This document shows positions 48,969 through 58,902 of a stretch of DNA of 64,000 nt, in pieces; position 1 is the first letter of the stretch; every line of letters begins with the position of its first letter. The position numbers and the translations under genes are program-made. The stretch spans positions 62,001 through 126,000 of the forward strand of contig JAAEOJ010000143.1 in assembly GCA_024244685.1 (NCBI GenBank), in the 5' to 3' direction. Origin of the DNA: Mycoplasma sp. (GTDB lineage: Bacteria > Bacillota_I > Bacilli_A > Mycoplasmatales > Metamycoplasmataceae). The notes beneath the pieces were generated by a model. It was not told the origin of the DNA and made no database searches. It saw nothing but the letters and a program-made list of their open reading frames with translations.

Positions 48969-50986
48969 TATACATTCCCCTTTACATCAAACTTATTTAA
49001 GATATCATCAAAAGTATATTCTAATTTTTCATTATCATTAAATATTGGTGCGTGTCTATAAGCTTCTACATTCATAAGCATTATGAACTTTTGTCTTGTT
49101 CTTGATAAAGCAACGTTTAATCTTTTTATTTCTTGTAATTGAGTTTTATATTTAGGATTACTTGGAAGTCTTCTTCCTTCTGCTGCATAAGTTGTGTTTA
49201 AGAATACTATATCAGCTTCTAATCCTTGTAGTTGATCAACTGTTCCATAAGTAAATGAAGCGAATTTATTTTCTCAATATTTAATTTTGGAATTCTGTTT
49301 TCTGAAAAAGTGTTTATATTGGTCTTTATATACAAACATAACCATAACATCTAAAGTTGAAGATTCTTTAATATTCTTTGAAATAAAGTTAAGTTGATTC
49401 ATTAAAACTTCTAGTTCTATGTCATTAACCTTTGATATTTGAGAAAGTGTTTTATCTATTCTATGTGTACCTTTATTATTTAATAAAATTAAGTTTGCTC
49501 TTGTATACATCTTAACTAAATTTTCATTTTTCTTTGAGTTTCTAAATTCAATTGGTTTAACTTCAGTAACTCTAGATTCAATTTGGTTATTGTAAGCAAT
49601 AGGATTATAAAGATCCAAAATATATTGTGGTGAACGATATGTTGTTTTAAACATTAACTTATTATTATCTTTTGAATATAATCTTTTAAATACAGAATCA
49701 AAAAATAGTTGATTGAATATATTTTTTTCTTTTTCATTTAATTCTTCATAAAAGTTTTCATAATTTTCTTTTCTAATTGGGATTGGTGCAAGTTGCATAT
49801 CATCACCGACCAATATAATTTGTTTAGCATATAGAGCATATCTTAATACATCTACAATAGTTGACTTAGAAACCTCATCCATTATTAAAATAGATTCATC
49901 AAACTTATATCCTTTATCTAACTTCTTTTCTAACTTAGCACTTGTAATAGTTCCAGCAAATAAAGAAGGGTGTGAAAAACCTCTTGGTGTAGATAAGAAT
50001 CTTTTAGGATTAGATTTAGCTCCAAACTCTCTTTTTAATAGCTTTTGCATTTCTCCATTACTTGGAGAGAACTCTCTTAATCTTTCTCTAATATTTCTAA
50101 CCAACAAAGCATCACGATCAGCATACTCTTTATTATTATCTCCGTATGAAGATTTTTCTAATATTATTCCAGAGTAGTTTTTAGAGGCCGGAGTATGAGA
50201 AAGGTTGTTTATTACATTATTTAGTGCAGCGTGTGTTCTAGAAGCTAAAATGACCTTATCCTTACGTTCAAAGACAAAGTGTTTTATTAATTGTGTAATA
50301 GTTTTTGTTTTACCTGTACCAGGAGGACCTTTAACAATTAGAATATCATTTTTTGAAGCTGCAGCTTTAAAGATTGTTTTTTTAGTTTCATCTAAATCAT
50401 TTATATATTTAGAGTTGAAGCTTTCATCTATTTTTATTTCAGGAGCAGACTTCTTTCCTAATAATATTTCTAAAACAGATTGATTAACAATTGAACTACC
50501 TCTAATACCACTTGCAATACTATTAAGTGTTTCCACCTCAAAGTATTTATTTATGTCACATTTATAAAGATTATACTCTTGAAAGTGAGTATTAATATTT
50601 CTTCAATCTCTAGGGAATTTACCAGTTATTTTTATTAAGTGTTCATCAGAAGAAACCACTTCAACATTTGGTTTAATAAACGAATATTTTAAAAGACCAC
50701 ATTTTCTAGGGTGAGATAAAGCTAGTTTTTTAACTTCTATATCTTCTAATAGTTGTTCAGGGTTTTTTATATAGTTAATAGAAGTTGTTCTAATAGTAAG
50801 TTCTATTTCCCTTAAGAATATTTCATCTAATGGAATATCGACTTCAGGATCTTCCATAGTTACATCCTCTATCTTATGAACATATCCTATATCTGTATGA
50901 AATCAATTAGTAATTTTTTCTATATGTTTTGCATATTTTGAAATTATATTTCCAGTTATTTCTTTCTCTAGTTTGTGATCTATCAT
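48968..50986 (-). CDS. SF1 helicase of the DNA2/NAM7 (Upf1-like) type
   Basis: A 672-aa ATP-dependent helicase. Walker A is VKGPPGTGKTKTITQ near residue 210, Walker B ILIMDEVSKST, motif III LVGDDMQLAP, and the C-terminal RecA-like domain has TVDQLQGLEADIVF and LNVALSRTRQ (motifs V-VI). The first 180 residues are family-specific. Such proteins unwind DNA or RNA 5' to 3'; Mollicutes usually carry one or more. It has a leaderless-type promoter and is coupled to the downstream 115-aa gene. Confidence 0.88.
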
Positions 50987-50992
50987 TTATTA

Positions 50993-50998
50993 ATTATA
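50993..50998 (-). promoter_or_regulatory. -10 box of helicase gene, leaderless
   Basis: TATAAT on the minus strand ends six bases before the ATG at 50986. Confidence 0.55.
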
Positions 50999-51030
50999 TT
51001 ATTAATATTAAGAAATAACTATAAAATAAA

Positions 51031-51054
51031 AATAACACATTATAAGCGCTATTT
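51031..51054 (-). terminator. terminator after the RmuC-like gene
   Basis: On the minus strand AATAGCGC-TTATAAT-GTGTTATT (with G-U pairs) followed by a T-run. Confidence 0.65.
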
Positions 51055-52152
51055 TTATTGACCTTTATCATTTAGATTTGGTAGTTCTTTTCTTTTTCCT
51101 TCTTTGTTTAGTTCCTTATAAAGTTTATCTTGTTTATTTTTAATTGTTGGATAATGTGTTTCCATAGCTGTATTAAATTCTTTATGAGTAACTGAAAGTT
51201 TACGTGAAAATTTATCAACACTTTCTAAGACGCTTATAACTTGGTCATAAATCTTTTCTTCTTTATGTACTTTTTTATATATTTCTATTATATTTGCAAT
51301 TGATCAAGTTATTTGTACAAATGAAGAAGGAGAAGTAATATATATTTTGTGTTCATCAATAACTTCTTTAAAGAAAGTAGGATATTTTTTATATAGTTCC
51401 ATATATATTTCATCGTTTTGTAGAACAAGTAATCCATAACTTTCTGTATTGCTTTTTCCAAGGTATTTTGTGATCTTCTTTACTTGTGCATTAACTTTTT
51501 GTTTGTATGCATCATTAATAATAATTTTTTTAGTGTCTTCATCAATTTCAGTTTCAAGCGCTTTAGAATCTATTGGAATTCATTTGTCACTTTGATCACC
51601 TGATTTAATTGCGAAATCAACAGAATTTTTACCAACTGGAAGATTTTCTGTTCAAATATTTTTATCTAAACCAGATTTTTCTAAAAGAACTTTAAGTTGT
51701 AGTTCTCCTAATTCACCTTTACCTTTATTACCTGTAGAACCAAAAAATGTTCTTTCGATTTTATTTAATGGAGTTAACTTTTCATTTATTTGATTTTTTA
51801 TTAGTTCAATTTGTTTTTCATAAGCTAACCTAGTTTCTTTTAAACCTTCAATTTGTTCACGAGCTTTAGCTAGAGATGTTTCTTGTTCTATTTCTTTTTT
51901 CTTATTTAATTCTAAATCTTTAATTTGAGATTCAAGTTTTTTAGTTAGAGATTGTTTTTCATTTTTTTCTTCCATTAAAAACTTATTTATTTGCTCTTTC
52001 TCTACTTTAATTTCTTCTAATAACTTTTTAGTGATTTCAAGTTCTTGTTCAAGGAGAGCTATATTTTTATCATTTTGACTAGAAGATTCTATATGTTCAA
52101 CTATTTTTTTTCAACTCATAAACAGTCTTGCAAATCAATTAATTTTTATCAT
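51055..52152 (-). CDS. RmuC-like DNA recombination protein
   Basis: A 365-aa protein. Residues 15-150 form a long coiled coil. The C-terminal half has the RmuC nuclease-like domain: GNKGKGELGELQLKVLLEKSG, NSVDFAIKSG and WIPIDSKAL, in which the E-(x)-D-SK arrangement matches the PD-(D/E)XK core. RmuC limits DNA rearrangements in E. coli. A GGGGGC site precedes the ATG and a TATAAT at 52206-52211 gives a proper leader. Confidence 0.85.
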
Positions 52153-52205
52153 ATTATGCCCCCTTATAAATAATCGCTTATATTGTTTAATTATATAAAA
52201 CTAAT

Positions 52206-52211
52206 ATTATA
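52206..52211 (-). promoter_or_regulatory. -10 box of the RmuC-like gene
   Basis: TATAAT on the minus strand, about 54 bases before the start, divergent from the TATAAT at 52235-52240 that serves the next gene on the plus strand. Confidence 0.45.
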
Positions 52212-52234
52212 GAATTACATTTATTTAAAAATAG

Positions 52235-52240
52235 TATAAT
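52235..52240 (+). promoter_or_regulatory. -10 box of the DUF1295 gene
   Basis: TATAAT 25 bases before the ATG at 52266, followed by AAAAAGGAGGTAAT. Confidence 0.5.
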
Positions 52241-52265
52241 TATATTAGATGAAAAAGGAGGTAAT

Positions 52266-53066
52266 ATGGAATTATTAATCCAACTTTCAATTATTTTTGC
52301 TATTTCTATTGGTGTAAATATGTTTTTCTTTGTTATTGCTTTCTTAGTACAAAAAGATTTATTTACTGATATTACTTATGCATCAACATTTTTAATTACA
52401 ATGATTATTCAGATGGCTATATCTCATAATTATGGAATAAATATAATTATTGCTCTTATATTAATTGCTTTATGATCAGTACGACTAGGAACGTTTTTAT
52501 TTATAAGAATATTAAAAGAAAAAGTAGATCATAGATTTGATAAGATGAGAGGTAGTTTTTATAAGTTTTTCATGTTTTGATTGTTACAAGGAATAACTGT
52601 ATTTATTGTAGCTATGCCTTCATATATGGTTACAATATTTGGGAAAGATGAATTCAACTTATTATCATTAATCGGAATTATTGGTGCAGCTATATCTTTA
52701 TTATTCGAAACTATTGCTGATATACAAAAATATAGATACTATAGCAAAGGAAACAAGAAGTTTATTGATTATGGATTATGAAAAATATCTAGACATCCAA
52801 ATTACTTCGGAGAATATATGTTCTGAATTTTCAATTTTGTATTTGTAGTATTATCAACAAACAATCCATTAATTTGAATTTCTATTGTTGGGCCATTATT
52901 TATTCTAACTCTGCTTTACTTTGTTTCAGGTTTACCTTTACTAGAAAAAGTTATGTATAAAAAGTTTGGTGAAGATGAACAATATAAAAAATACTTAAGC
53001 AAAACTCCAAGAATAGTTCCATTTATAGGAATTAAAGGAATTAAGAAAAAATGAGCGAAAAAATAA
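52266..53066 (+). CDS. DUF1295 / steroid 5-alpha-reductase-like membrane protein
   Basis: A 266-aa protein with about six membrane segments. The C-terminal signature, LWKISRHPNYFGEY followed by SGLPLLEK and a basic tail, is that of DUF1295/isoprenylcysteine methyltransferase-like proteins. Members of this fold include methyltransferases and reductases acting on lipids; the substrate is unknown here. AAGGAGG precedes the ATG. It overlaps the next gene by 16 bases. Five UGA-Trp codons occur. Confidence 0.8.
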
Positions 53067-53791
53067 AGTATAAGATATTAGTAGATAGTACTTTATGTAT
53101 TAATAAAGATTGGTTTGAATCTATACCTTCATTCATTGAAGGAAAACCTGATACAAATAATCCTAATATTGATATAAAAGGTAAAAAAACAGCTTACCTT
53201 TCTTTTGACGGAGTTTTAGAAACAATGAATGTTAATCCAAAAGATAAAACAATTATTTTTACTAATCCAACATCTGTAAGTAGTCAGTTTAATAGCTACA
53301 ATCAATTAAATGACAATAATAATATTCTTATATTAGAAGGAACAACTTTTATAGTTGCTCCAGAAAAAATAAAAGATATATTAGAACAAGATCTTAGTTT
53401 TAAAGAATTAAAAGATAAAGTAGATAAGTTAAACAAATCAATAAAGTTTGTTGGTTTTATTGTTGATGTTTCAGAACTTGCACCAAACGGAAGAATTAAT
53501 TCAGCATTTAAATATTTAATTAAAACAACTAATATTAAAATACGTTTAAAATGATCTGAAGGTAAATGGAATAAAGATAAAATATCACTTAATATAATGA
53601 AATTAATAAAAGATTCCTTAACAGATAATATAACCTTTATTTGTTTAGATAAAGATTATCCACCAGTAAAGAAAATAATAGAAAAAATCTATAAGTTCAA
53701 TCCAGATATAAAAATAAACTTCCAAAAGATGACAAACGGTATGGGTTCTCATTCAGGTAGAGGGTTTATAACTATATATCAGAATAAATAA
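53051..53791 (+). CDS. DegV-like fatty-acid-binding protein
   Basis: A 246-aa protein. KYKILVDSTLCI at the N terminus and the C-terminal MGSHSGRGFITIY correspond to the first strand (VDST) and the closing GPHTGPG-type loop of DegV (fatty-acid-binding, FakB-like) proteins. The middle is divergent. DegV/FakB proteins hand exogenous fatty acids to a kinase for phospholipid synthesis, relevant for a mycoplasma dependent on host lipids. One UGA-Trp codon. It overlaps the DUF1295 gene and ends one base before the stop of the convergent gene. Confidence 0.65.
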
Positions 53792-53792
53792 C

Positions 53793-54914
53793 TTAAATTG
53801 ACCTCATTTCTGTAAAATAATTGATTAATTCATTATTCATATAATCATAATTACCCCAATTATCAATTAAAATATCAATAATTTCTTTATTATATTGTAA
53901 ACTTATTTTTGCAAAAATTATTTGAAGCACCTTTTTGACTTTTTTTAATTTTTCGTTAGTTATTTTATTTTCTCATTCTTTATATACTTTTTCTATTGAC
54001 AGTAAATCTTCCGCCATATATTCTTTGCCATTTTCAATATTAGAAAGTATTTTATTCATAACATCACTTAATTCTTTTGGAAAGTTAAAGATAAAATGAG
54101 TCAACATATATTCTGAAGTTATTTTATTTTCCATATAGTATTCAGCACTTTGATTTAGTTCTTGAGAAATTAAATTATCGTTTAAACAAATATCAATAAA
54201 TTTTTCATGTTTATTTAAATTTTTTTCTATTCATTTGACATTTAATGAACAGACTCTTTCAATAATATTATTAATAAATGGATAAATATTTGTTATACAA
54301 GATCTCTCTTCTTTTTTGGAATTTATATATAATTTTATATAAAAATCAATTCCAAAATCAGGATTTATTAACATTAAATTTTTTTCGACATTTTTATAAT
54401 TATCATTTTTTATTTTACCCTTTAAAAACTCTAAAATTTTTGATTCTATATTTTTTTCTTTTTTAGAATACCTCATTATTGTTTTATTATAAAAACCTGG
54501 TTTTTCAAATAAAAACTTTATTCATCCGCTACCATCTTTTAATTTGAATAAAGAAAAAACAAACCATAAAAAACCAAAGAAAACAAAATTTATAATTGCA
54601 AAATATCATGGACCAATATTTAAAATATCGCTAATAATAAATATGGGTAAAATAATAGAAATGAAATTAATTAATAAATAAAATATCATTATAAAAATAT
54701 AAAAATAGCCAACAACTCAATTAATTGAATTATAAATTATTTTTTTTCATATCTTAAAAAGAGATAACGTAGATATTAATGAAGATATAGACCCAACATA
54801 TTGAATCAATTCTTTTTTAGGTTTAGTGTTATTTAAACAAATAATAACAATAGAAATAATAATAGCAAAAATAAATATAGAAATTGTGGATGCTAAGAAT
54901 TTTTTTCTAGTCAT
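53793..54914 (-). CDS. unknown membrane protein with cytosolic C-terminal domain
   Basis: A 373-aa protein. Four hydrophobic segments occupy roughly the first 130 residues (one at 7-25, others between 58 and 125), followed by a charged, helix-rich domain of about 240 residues. No catalytic motif is recognisable. Its ATG overlaps the stop of the 734-aa gene by eight bases (ATGACTAG), so the pair is translationally coupled. The region is even more A+T-rich than the average of the window. No family recognised. Confidence 0.65.
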
Positions 54915-57111
54915 TTAAACCCCCTATATTAAACATTAATTCTAATATGCCTTTTTTTATTTTTTCACTTTTTATTATTTTTACGGACTTTTTATTTATA
55001 GTTGCTTTATTATCATAATAATAAGGTTGCAATAAATTAATATCATAAACAATTTTAAATATATTTGATAAATTATTTATTATCTTTCAATATAATATAT
55101 GCTCTCATGATTTTTCTGCTTTTAATTGAATTAACCTTAGTTCTTCTTCAATATTCATTATTCTTTGAATTATATCATCTCCGTTTATTACACCATCAGT
55201 TATCGTGTCTTGTGTTAATCTATTTATTTGTGATTTCAAAAAATATATTTTTATATTTTTAATTTTTAATAAATCAAAAAAATCGTCTATTTGTTTTAAT
55301 GTTTTATTTTTCAAGAATGCAATAAAATCAATAACACTTATTAAATAATTTCTATCTTTTTCTAAAAATATTGCTTCATTATTTACTTGAATTTTAATTT
55401 TATGTATAAATTTTCATAAAGTAGTATTCATTTTTTCTATAAAAAAATAAGAATAAACAGGTTCTATAATTTCAAAATTTATTTTTTCTCTATTTTTTTC
55501 AAATTTTGATAAATAATTTTTTAATTTATTTTTTGAATTTTCAATTTCATTTTTTGCTTTTTTATCTGACTTAATTAATGTAATAGAAGATTGAAGCATA
55601 GCGTTATAAATTTCTTTTAAAAATATTTTGCTATTTTTATTTAATATAAAATTATTTTTTTCATTATACCTATCAAAAATTATAGTTTTTAAAAACCTTA
55701 GAGACTCTTCATCATCAAATTTTTTTATAATTTTATCTAAATCAACTTCTTTTTTATTTATTCTTGATTTTTCCAGCTCTTTTATGGATTCAATCTTTTC
55801 ATAAGACTCTAATTTTAAATTATCAAAACTCGGTTTTTCAATAAACTCTAAGACTTCTTTATTATTTCTTTTTGATAACATTTCATTATAAAAAATTTTA
55901 TATTCTTGAATTGATAAATTGTGTTTTTGTACAATATCTGAAATTAAATCAAACTCTTTTTTATTTATTAATTTTCCTAGAATTATATTATTTCATATTT
56001 GAATTTCTAATTTTGTTAATTTTTCTTTTGATTCTAAAATATTTAATAAGAGTAAGAAAAAACGCACATGATATTTAGATGATTCTACAATAAAGCATAA
56101 AGATATATAGTTAATTAAATATTCAAAAAAATCTTTTTTTCTATATTTTTTATAAATATTTAGAAAAATTATAGAAAATAAATTTTTATTCTCTTCTTTA
56201 GGATATAAAGATAGTTTTAATAATATAGATGATCAAATTATTATATTGAAATCACTGATATTATAAATGCTTCAATTAGAATCAGAAATTTCACCTAAAA
56301 AATCATTTACATTTATTTTATTTTTTAAAAATTCTATAGCTAAATATGAAGGTTCTTTTTCAAACCCTGGTTCATTATTATATGTTGATATCAATACTTC
56401 TAAAAATCAAACCAATCCTTTTTCATGACTATTATTTGTTATTGGATCTGTAGAAACATTTTTTATAAAGTTTTTTACATATTCTAAAATTTCTATTTCT
56501 TCTTTATTTGCATTTTGATATTTTAAAATACTTTTAAAAAAGAAACCTATATTTGATGGCATTAATAAAATTAAATCTACATGCTCAAGGAATTCAGAAA
56601 GAGATTGTTTTTCTAATGACATTTTTTTATTATCTAAGTAATTAAGCAATTTTATTGCTGGAGAGTTTAACCAGTTATCATTATTTAAAAATTTTCTAAT
56701 TTTACTTGAAAAACCCATATCATGCAAAATAACTAAATACATATTTATAACAATAAAATCATAAAAAGAGTCCCCTTTTATTAAGGACTTATCAAAAATT
56801 TCTATTGCCTTATTTATAATTTTATTATTTTTTTCTAATTCCGACATACAATTATGAAATTGTTTTAAATTAGACTTTTCAATTAACCTATCTAAAAGAA
56901 TATTTTTTGAAAATAAAGCAAATGATAATATTTTTTTTCTATCCCCTGATCCTTCTTTTTCATTTGTTCTAAAAATAGTTTTAAGAATTATCTCCTCAAC
57001 AACGTCCAAAAACTTTTCATCTATTTCGTCTTTTATAAGTTTTTCTTTTTTTATTTCTGAAATTTCTTTTTTTAATTTTTTATGCATTTGTTTATAAATT
57101 TTTTTATTCAT
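54907..57111 (-). CDS. unknown 734-aa protein, first gene of a two-gene operon
   Basis: A large soluble-looking protein read in one frame through several UGA-Trp codons. It is very rich in Lys, Ile, Asn and Glu with long predicted helices, including a Lys/Glu-rich coiled-coil-like stretch in its second half. No P-loop, nuclease, protease or membrane signature is visible, although short hydrophobic runs occur. The promoter is leaderless (TATAAT six bases before the ATG). It is coupled to the 373-aa membrane protein gene. I do not recognise a family; a helical-repeat scaffold or a divergent phage-resistance protein are both possible, without proof. Confidence 0.6.
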
Positions 57112-57117
57112 ATAACA

Positions 57118-57123
57118 ATTATA
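57118..57123 (-). promoter_or_regulatory. -10 box of the 734-aa gene, leaderless
   Basis: TATAAT on the minus strand ends six bases before the ATG at 57111. Confidence 0.6.
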
Positions 57124-57196
57124 TATGAGTTATAATTTTGAATTTTTAATTTAAATAATTCAATAATTTATTTAATATAACTAAATGGTTATATGA

Positions 57197-57202
57197 TATA
57201 AT
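57197..57202 (+). promoter_or_regulatory. -10 box of the cysteine-rich peptide gene
   Basis: TATGATATAAT, about 24 bases before the ATG, followed by GAAGGAG. Confidence 0.5.
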
Positions 57203-57225
57203 TAATATGTAATGAAGGAGTAATT

Positions 57226-57330
57226 ATGTCAAAATGTAACGATTGTAAAACATGCAACAAATGTTCAATGTCTGAAAATAAAACTTCAGAAAAATGCGCT
57301 TGTACAAACTGTTCATGTGATTGTAAATAA
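57226..57330 (+). CDS. 34-residue cysteine-rich peptide, metallothionein-like
   Basis: A tiny ORF with nine cysteines at residues 4, 7, 10, 13, 24, 26, 29, 31 and 33, arranged as C-x-x-C repeats in the first half and C-x-C repeats in the second, separated by a Ser/Glu/Lys linker. It has no signal peptide. It has a full set of expression signals: a TATAAT, GAAGGAG seven bases before the ATG and a perfect ten-base-pair terminator right after the stop. The pattern suggests a cytosolic metal-binding (zinc/copper) peptide comparable to a bacterial metallothionein, but it could also be a small redox or zinc-finger-like peptide. Confidence 0.65.
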   Translation: MSKCNDCKTCNKCSMSENKTSEKCACTNCSCDCK

Positions 57331-57360
57331 AAATAATGCTTCTTTTAGCATTATTTTTTT
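57331..57360 (+). terminator. terminator after the cysteine-rich peptide gene
   Basis: AAATAATGCT-TCTTTT-AGCATTATTT followed by T-run; perfect ten-base-pair stem. Confidence 0.85.
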
Positions 57361-57367
57361 ATTGAAT

Positions 57368-57373
57368 TATAAT
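57368..57373 (+). promoter_or_regulatory. -10 box of the MazF/PemK-like gene, leaderless
   Basis: TATAAT ends six bases before the ATG at 57380. Confidence 0.55.
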
Positions 57374-57379
57374 TTAATT

Positions 57380-57793
57380 ATGAATATTAAAGTTGGTCAA
57401 ATCATACAAACAACTCACGAGAATAACAATGGAAAAATAATGGTCCATCCATTTTTAATTATAAACATAACCAAAAATCATATTTATGCTTTGCAATGTT
57501 CAAGCGTTAAAGAAGAAGATGGAGAAAGTTATTTTTCAAAAAATAATATTGATTATTATGAGTTGAAGTATTTTGATACACAATATGTTACTCATGTTAG
57601 ATTAGCATTCCAAAGATTAGACTCTACTGTATTAAGGTCAATTCTTTGTGAACCAAATTGAAATGATTATAATAGAATAGCTCAAGAATTACTTTTAATG
57701 GAATGGGAAAATAATGATGAATGAAATGACAAACAAATTAAACAACAAGTATGATCAGGAATAGATAACTTTTCTAGAGAGTGAATTGTATAA
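57380..57793 (+). CDS. MazF/PemK-like beta-barrel protein
   Basis: A 137-aa protein. KVGQIIQTTHENNNGKIMVHPFLIIN resembles in order the G-D-I-V strand and the K-x-R-P-V-L-V-I strand of PemK/MazF mRNA interferases, followed by a region with FDTQYVTHVR. The usual RPxL arginine is not clear (VHPFLI). There is no small partner gene directly upstream or downstream, so either it is a solitary protein or the antitoxin is elsewhere. The C terminus is rich in UGA-encoded tryptophan. I chose the ATG at 57380 because it fits the -10 box and begins the fold. Confidence 0.45.
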
Positions 57794-57810
57794 TATTAAA
57801 AAGGGAATAA

Positions 57811-57837
57811 AAATAACACTTTTTAGTGTTGTTTTTT
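57811..57837. terminator. terminator between the MazF-like gene and the 94-aa gene
   Basis: AACACT-TTTT-AGTGTT with A-rich and T-rich flanks, between convergent genes. Confidence 0.7.
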
Positions 57838-58107
57838 ATTATTTTCTTTATCTATCTCCATGTCATTTTTAGATATATGCACTCCTAAATATATCATAGG
57901 AAAAGCTATTGTGTATACCGGAATCATTGCAACATGAAATAAAACTTCTTTTGGTATATTAAATCCATTTAGTCCTAATGAATGTAAAGTTAGTATAGCA
58001 ACAAAATAACCTACTATATATAAAAAGAATAATACAGTTCATAATTTATGTTTAAGAATATATAGTCTAATTGGTTTTCTTTCTGTTAATTTATTTTTTC
58101 TTTTCAT
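57823..58107 (-). CDS. small membrane protein with two transmembrane segments
   Basis: A 94-aa protein with a very basic start (MKRKNKLTERK), two hydrophobic segments (about 23-45 and 55-77) and a charged Asn/Lys-rich tail, predicted to be an inner-membrane hairpin. It has no family that I recognise. Its promoter and first eleven codons are repeated at 58749-58808. The start is leaderless by position. Confidence 0.6.
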
Positions 58108-58133
58108 AATTAAATTATAATACTTTATTGTTT
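58074..58133 (-). repeat. 60-bp direct repeat with promoter and gene start, copy 1
   Basis: Matches 58749-58808 at 58 of 60 positions. It covers TATAAT, the six-base gap, the ATG and the first codons of the 94-aa membrane protein. Confidence 0.9.
58114..58119 (-). promoter_or_regulatory. -10 box of the 94-aa membrane protein gene, leaderless
   Basis: TATAAT on the minus strand ends six bases before the ATG at 58107. Confidence 0.55.
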
Positions 58134-58147
58134 TTATGTTGTTATTA

Positions 58148-58747
58148 TTATAAATATGCTGGTTTAAGAGATACTAATTCAGTTTTAATGATCAAATTTT
58201 CAATTCTAAATCTATTTATTGAATGCTCTAATAACCTTTTATATATTTCTATTTGTATATGATTTGCTAGTTTGATTGTTCCAGTTTTTCAATCTATTAT
58301 TTTAAGTTCTAAATTATTTCCTTTTATTCTATACATTATTAAGTCTGCAGTTCCACAAACTCTATTTGGAACATTATAAAGAATTTGTTCAACACTTAAT
58401 ATATTTCAATTAGAAGAAAATTGTTTTTCAATATATTTAATTCCATTAATTAAATAATCTTCATAATAATCTCTTTTTACATATTTTTGAACTTTTTTAT
58501 TTGCTATTCCATTATGTTCTTTTAGGAATTGCTCCATAAATTCATGAACATAATTTCCGCGTTCTCTTGCTTCTTCCATAATTTTTTTTGGAACTCTATC
58601 AATACCTCTGCTGTAATCAACTATTGTTTCACTTACAGACTTATAAAATACACCTTTAACCTTATAGGTGTGTTCTTCAAAATTAAAAATAGTATTTTTT
58701 GTTAAAGAATCCAAATGCTTTTTAATTTTATCTATTTCATTATCCAT
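58148..58747 (-). CDS. PD-(D/E)XK nuclease of the RecB/Cas4-like type
   Basis: A 199-aa predicted nuclease. The core reads V-E at residues 119-120, GTADLI with Asp135 and IIDWKTG with Asp152 and Lys154, the D...(D/E)xK metal-binding arrangement of RecB-type nucleases, followed by a helix with QIEIYKRLLE that matches the Q-x-x-x-Y motif IV. There is no helicase domain, so it is a stand-alone enzyme. Its start lies within a 16-codon leaderless mini-ORF, and translation is probably coupled to it. A KAP NTPase gene diverges 155 bp away. Confidence 0.8.
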
Positions 58748-58782
58748 TGTTTTCTTTCTGTTAATTTATTTTTTCTTTTCAT
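58732..58782 (-). CDS. 16-residue upstream mini-ORF (duplicated gene start)
   Basis: ATG plus 15 codons ending in TAG. The first eleven codons are those of the 94-aa membrane protein, carried over in a 60-bp duplication with its promoter. The TAG lies inside the nuclease gene and the nuclease ATG overlaps the mini-ORF in another frame. It is likely a translation-coupling leader rather than a functional peptide. Confidence 0.5.
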   Translation of the reverse strand: MKRKNKLTERKQWIMK

Positions 58783-58808
58783 GCTTAAATTATAATACTT
58801 TATTGTTT
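58749..58808 (-). repeat. 60-bp direct repeat with promoter and gene start, copy 2
   Basis: Copy of 58074-58133; it supplies the promoter (TATAAT at 58789-58794) and the mini-ORF upstream of the PD-(D/E)XK gene. Confidence 0.9.
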
Positions 58809-58902
58809 AGTGAATTTATTTAAATTATTTATCTGTTTTATAATATGTTCATAATTTATTAAGTTAGTTGATGATAAAATGTATATAGAAAGAAGGTTTT
58901 TT

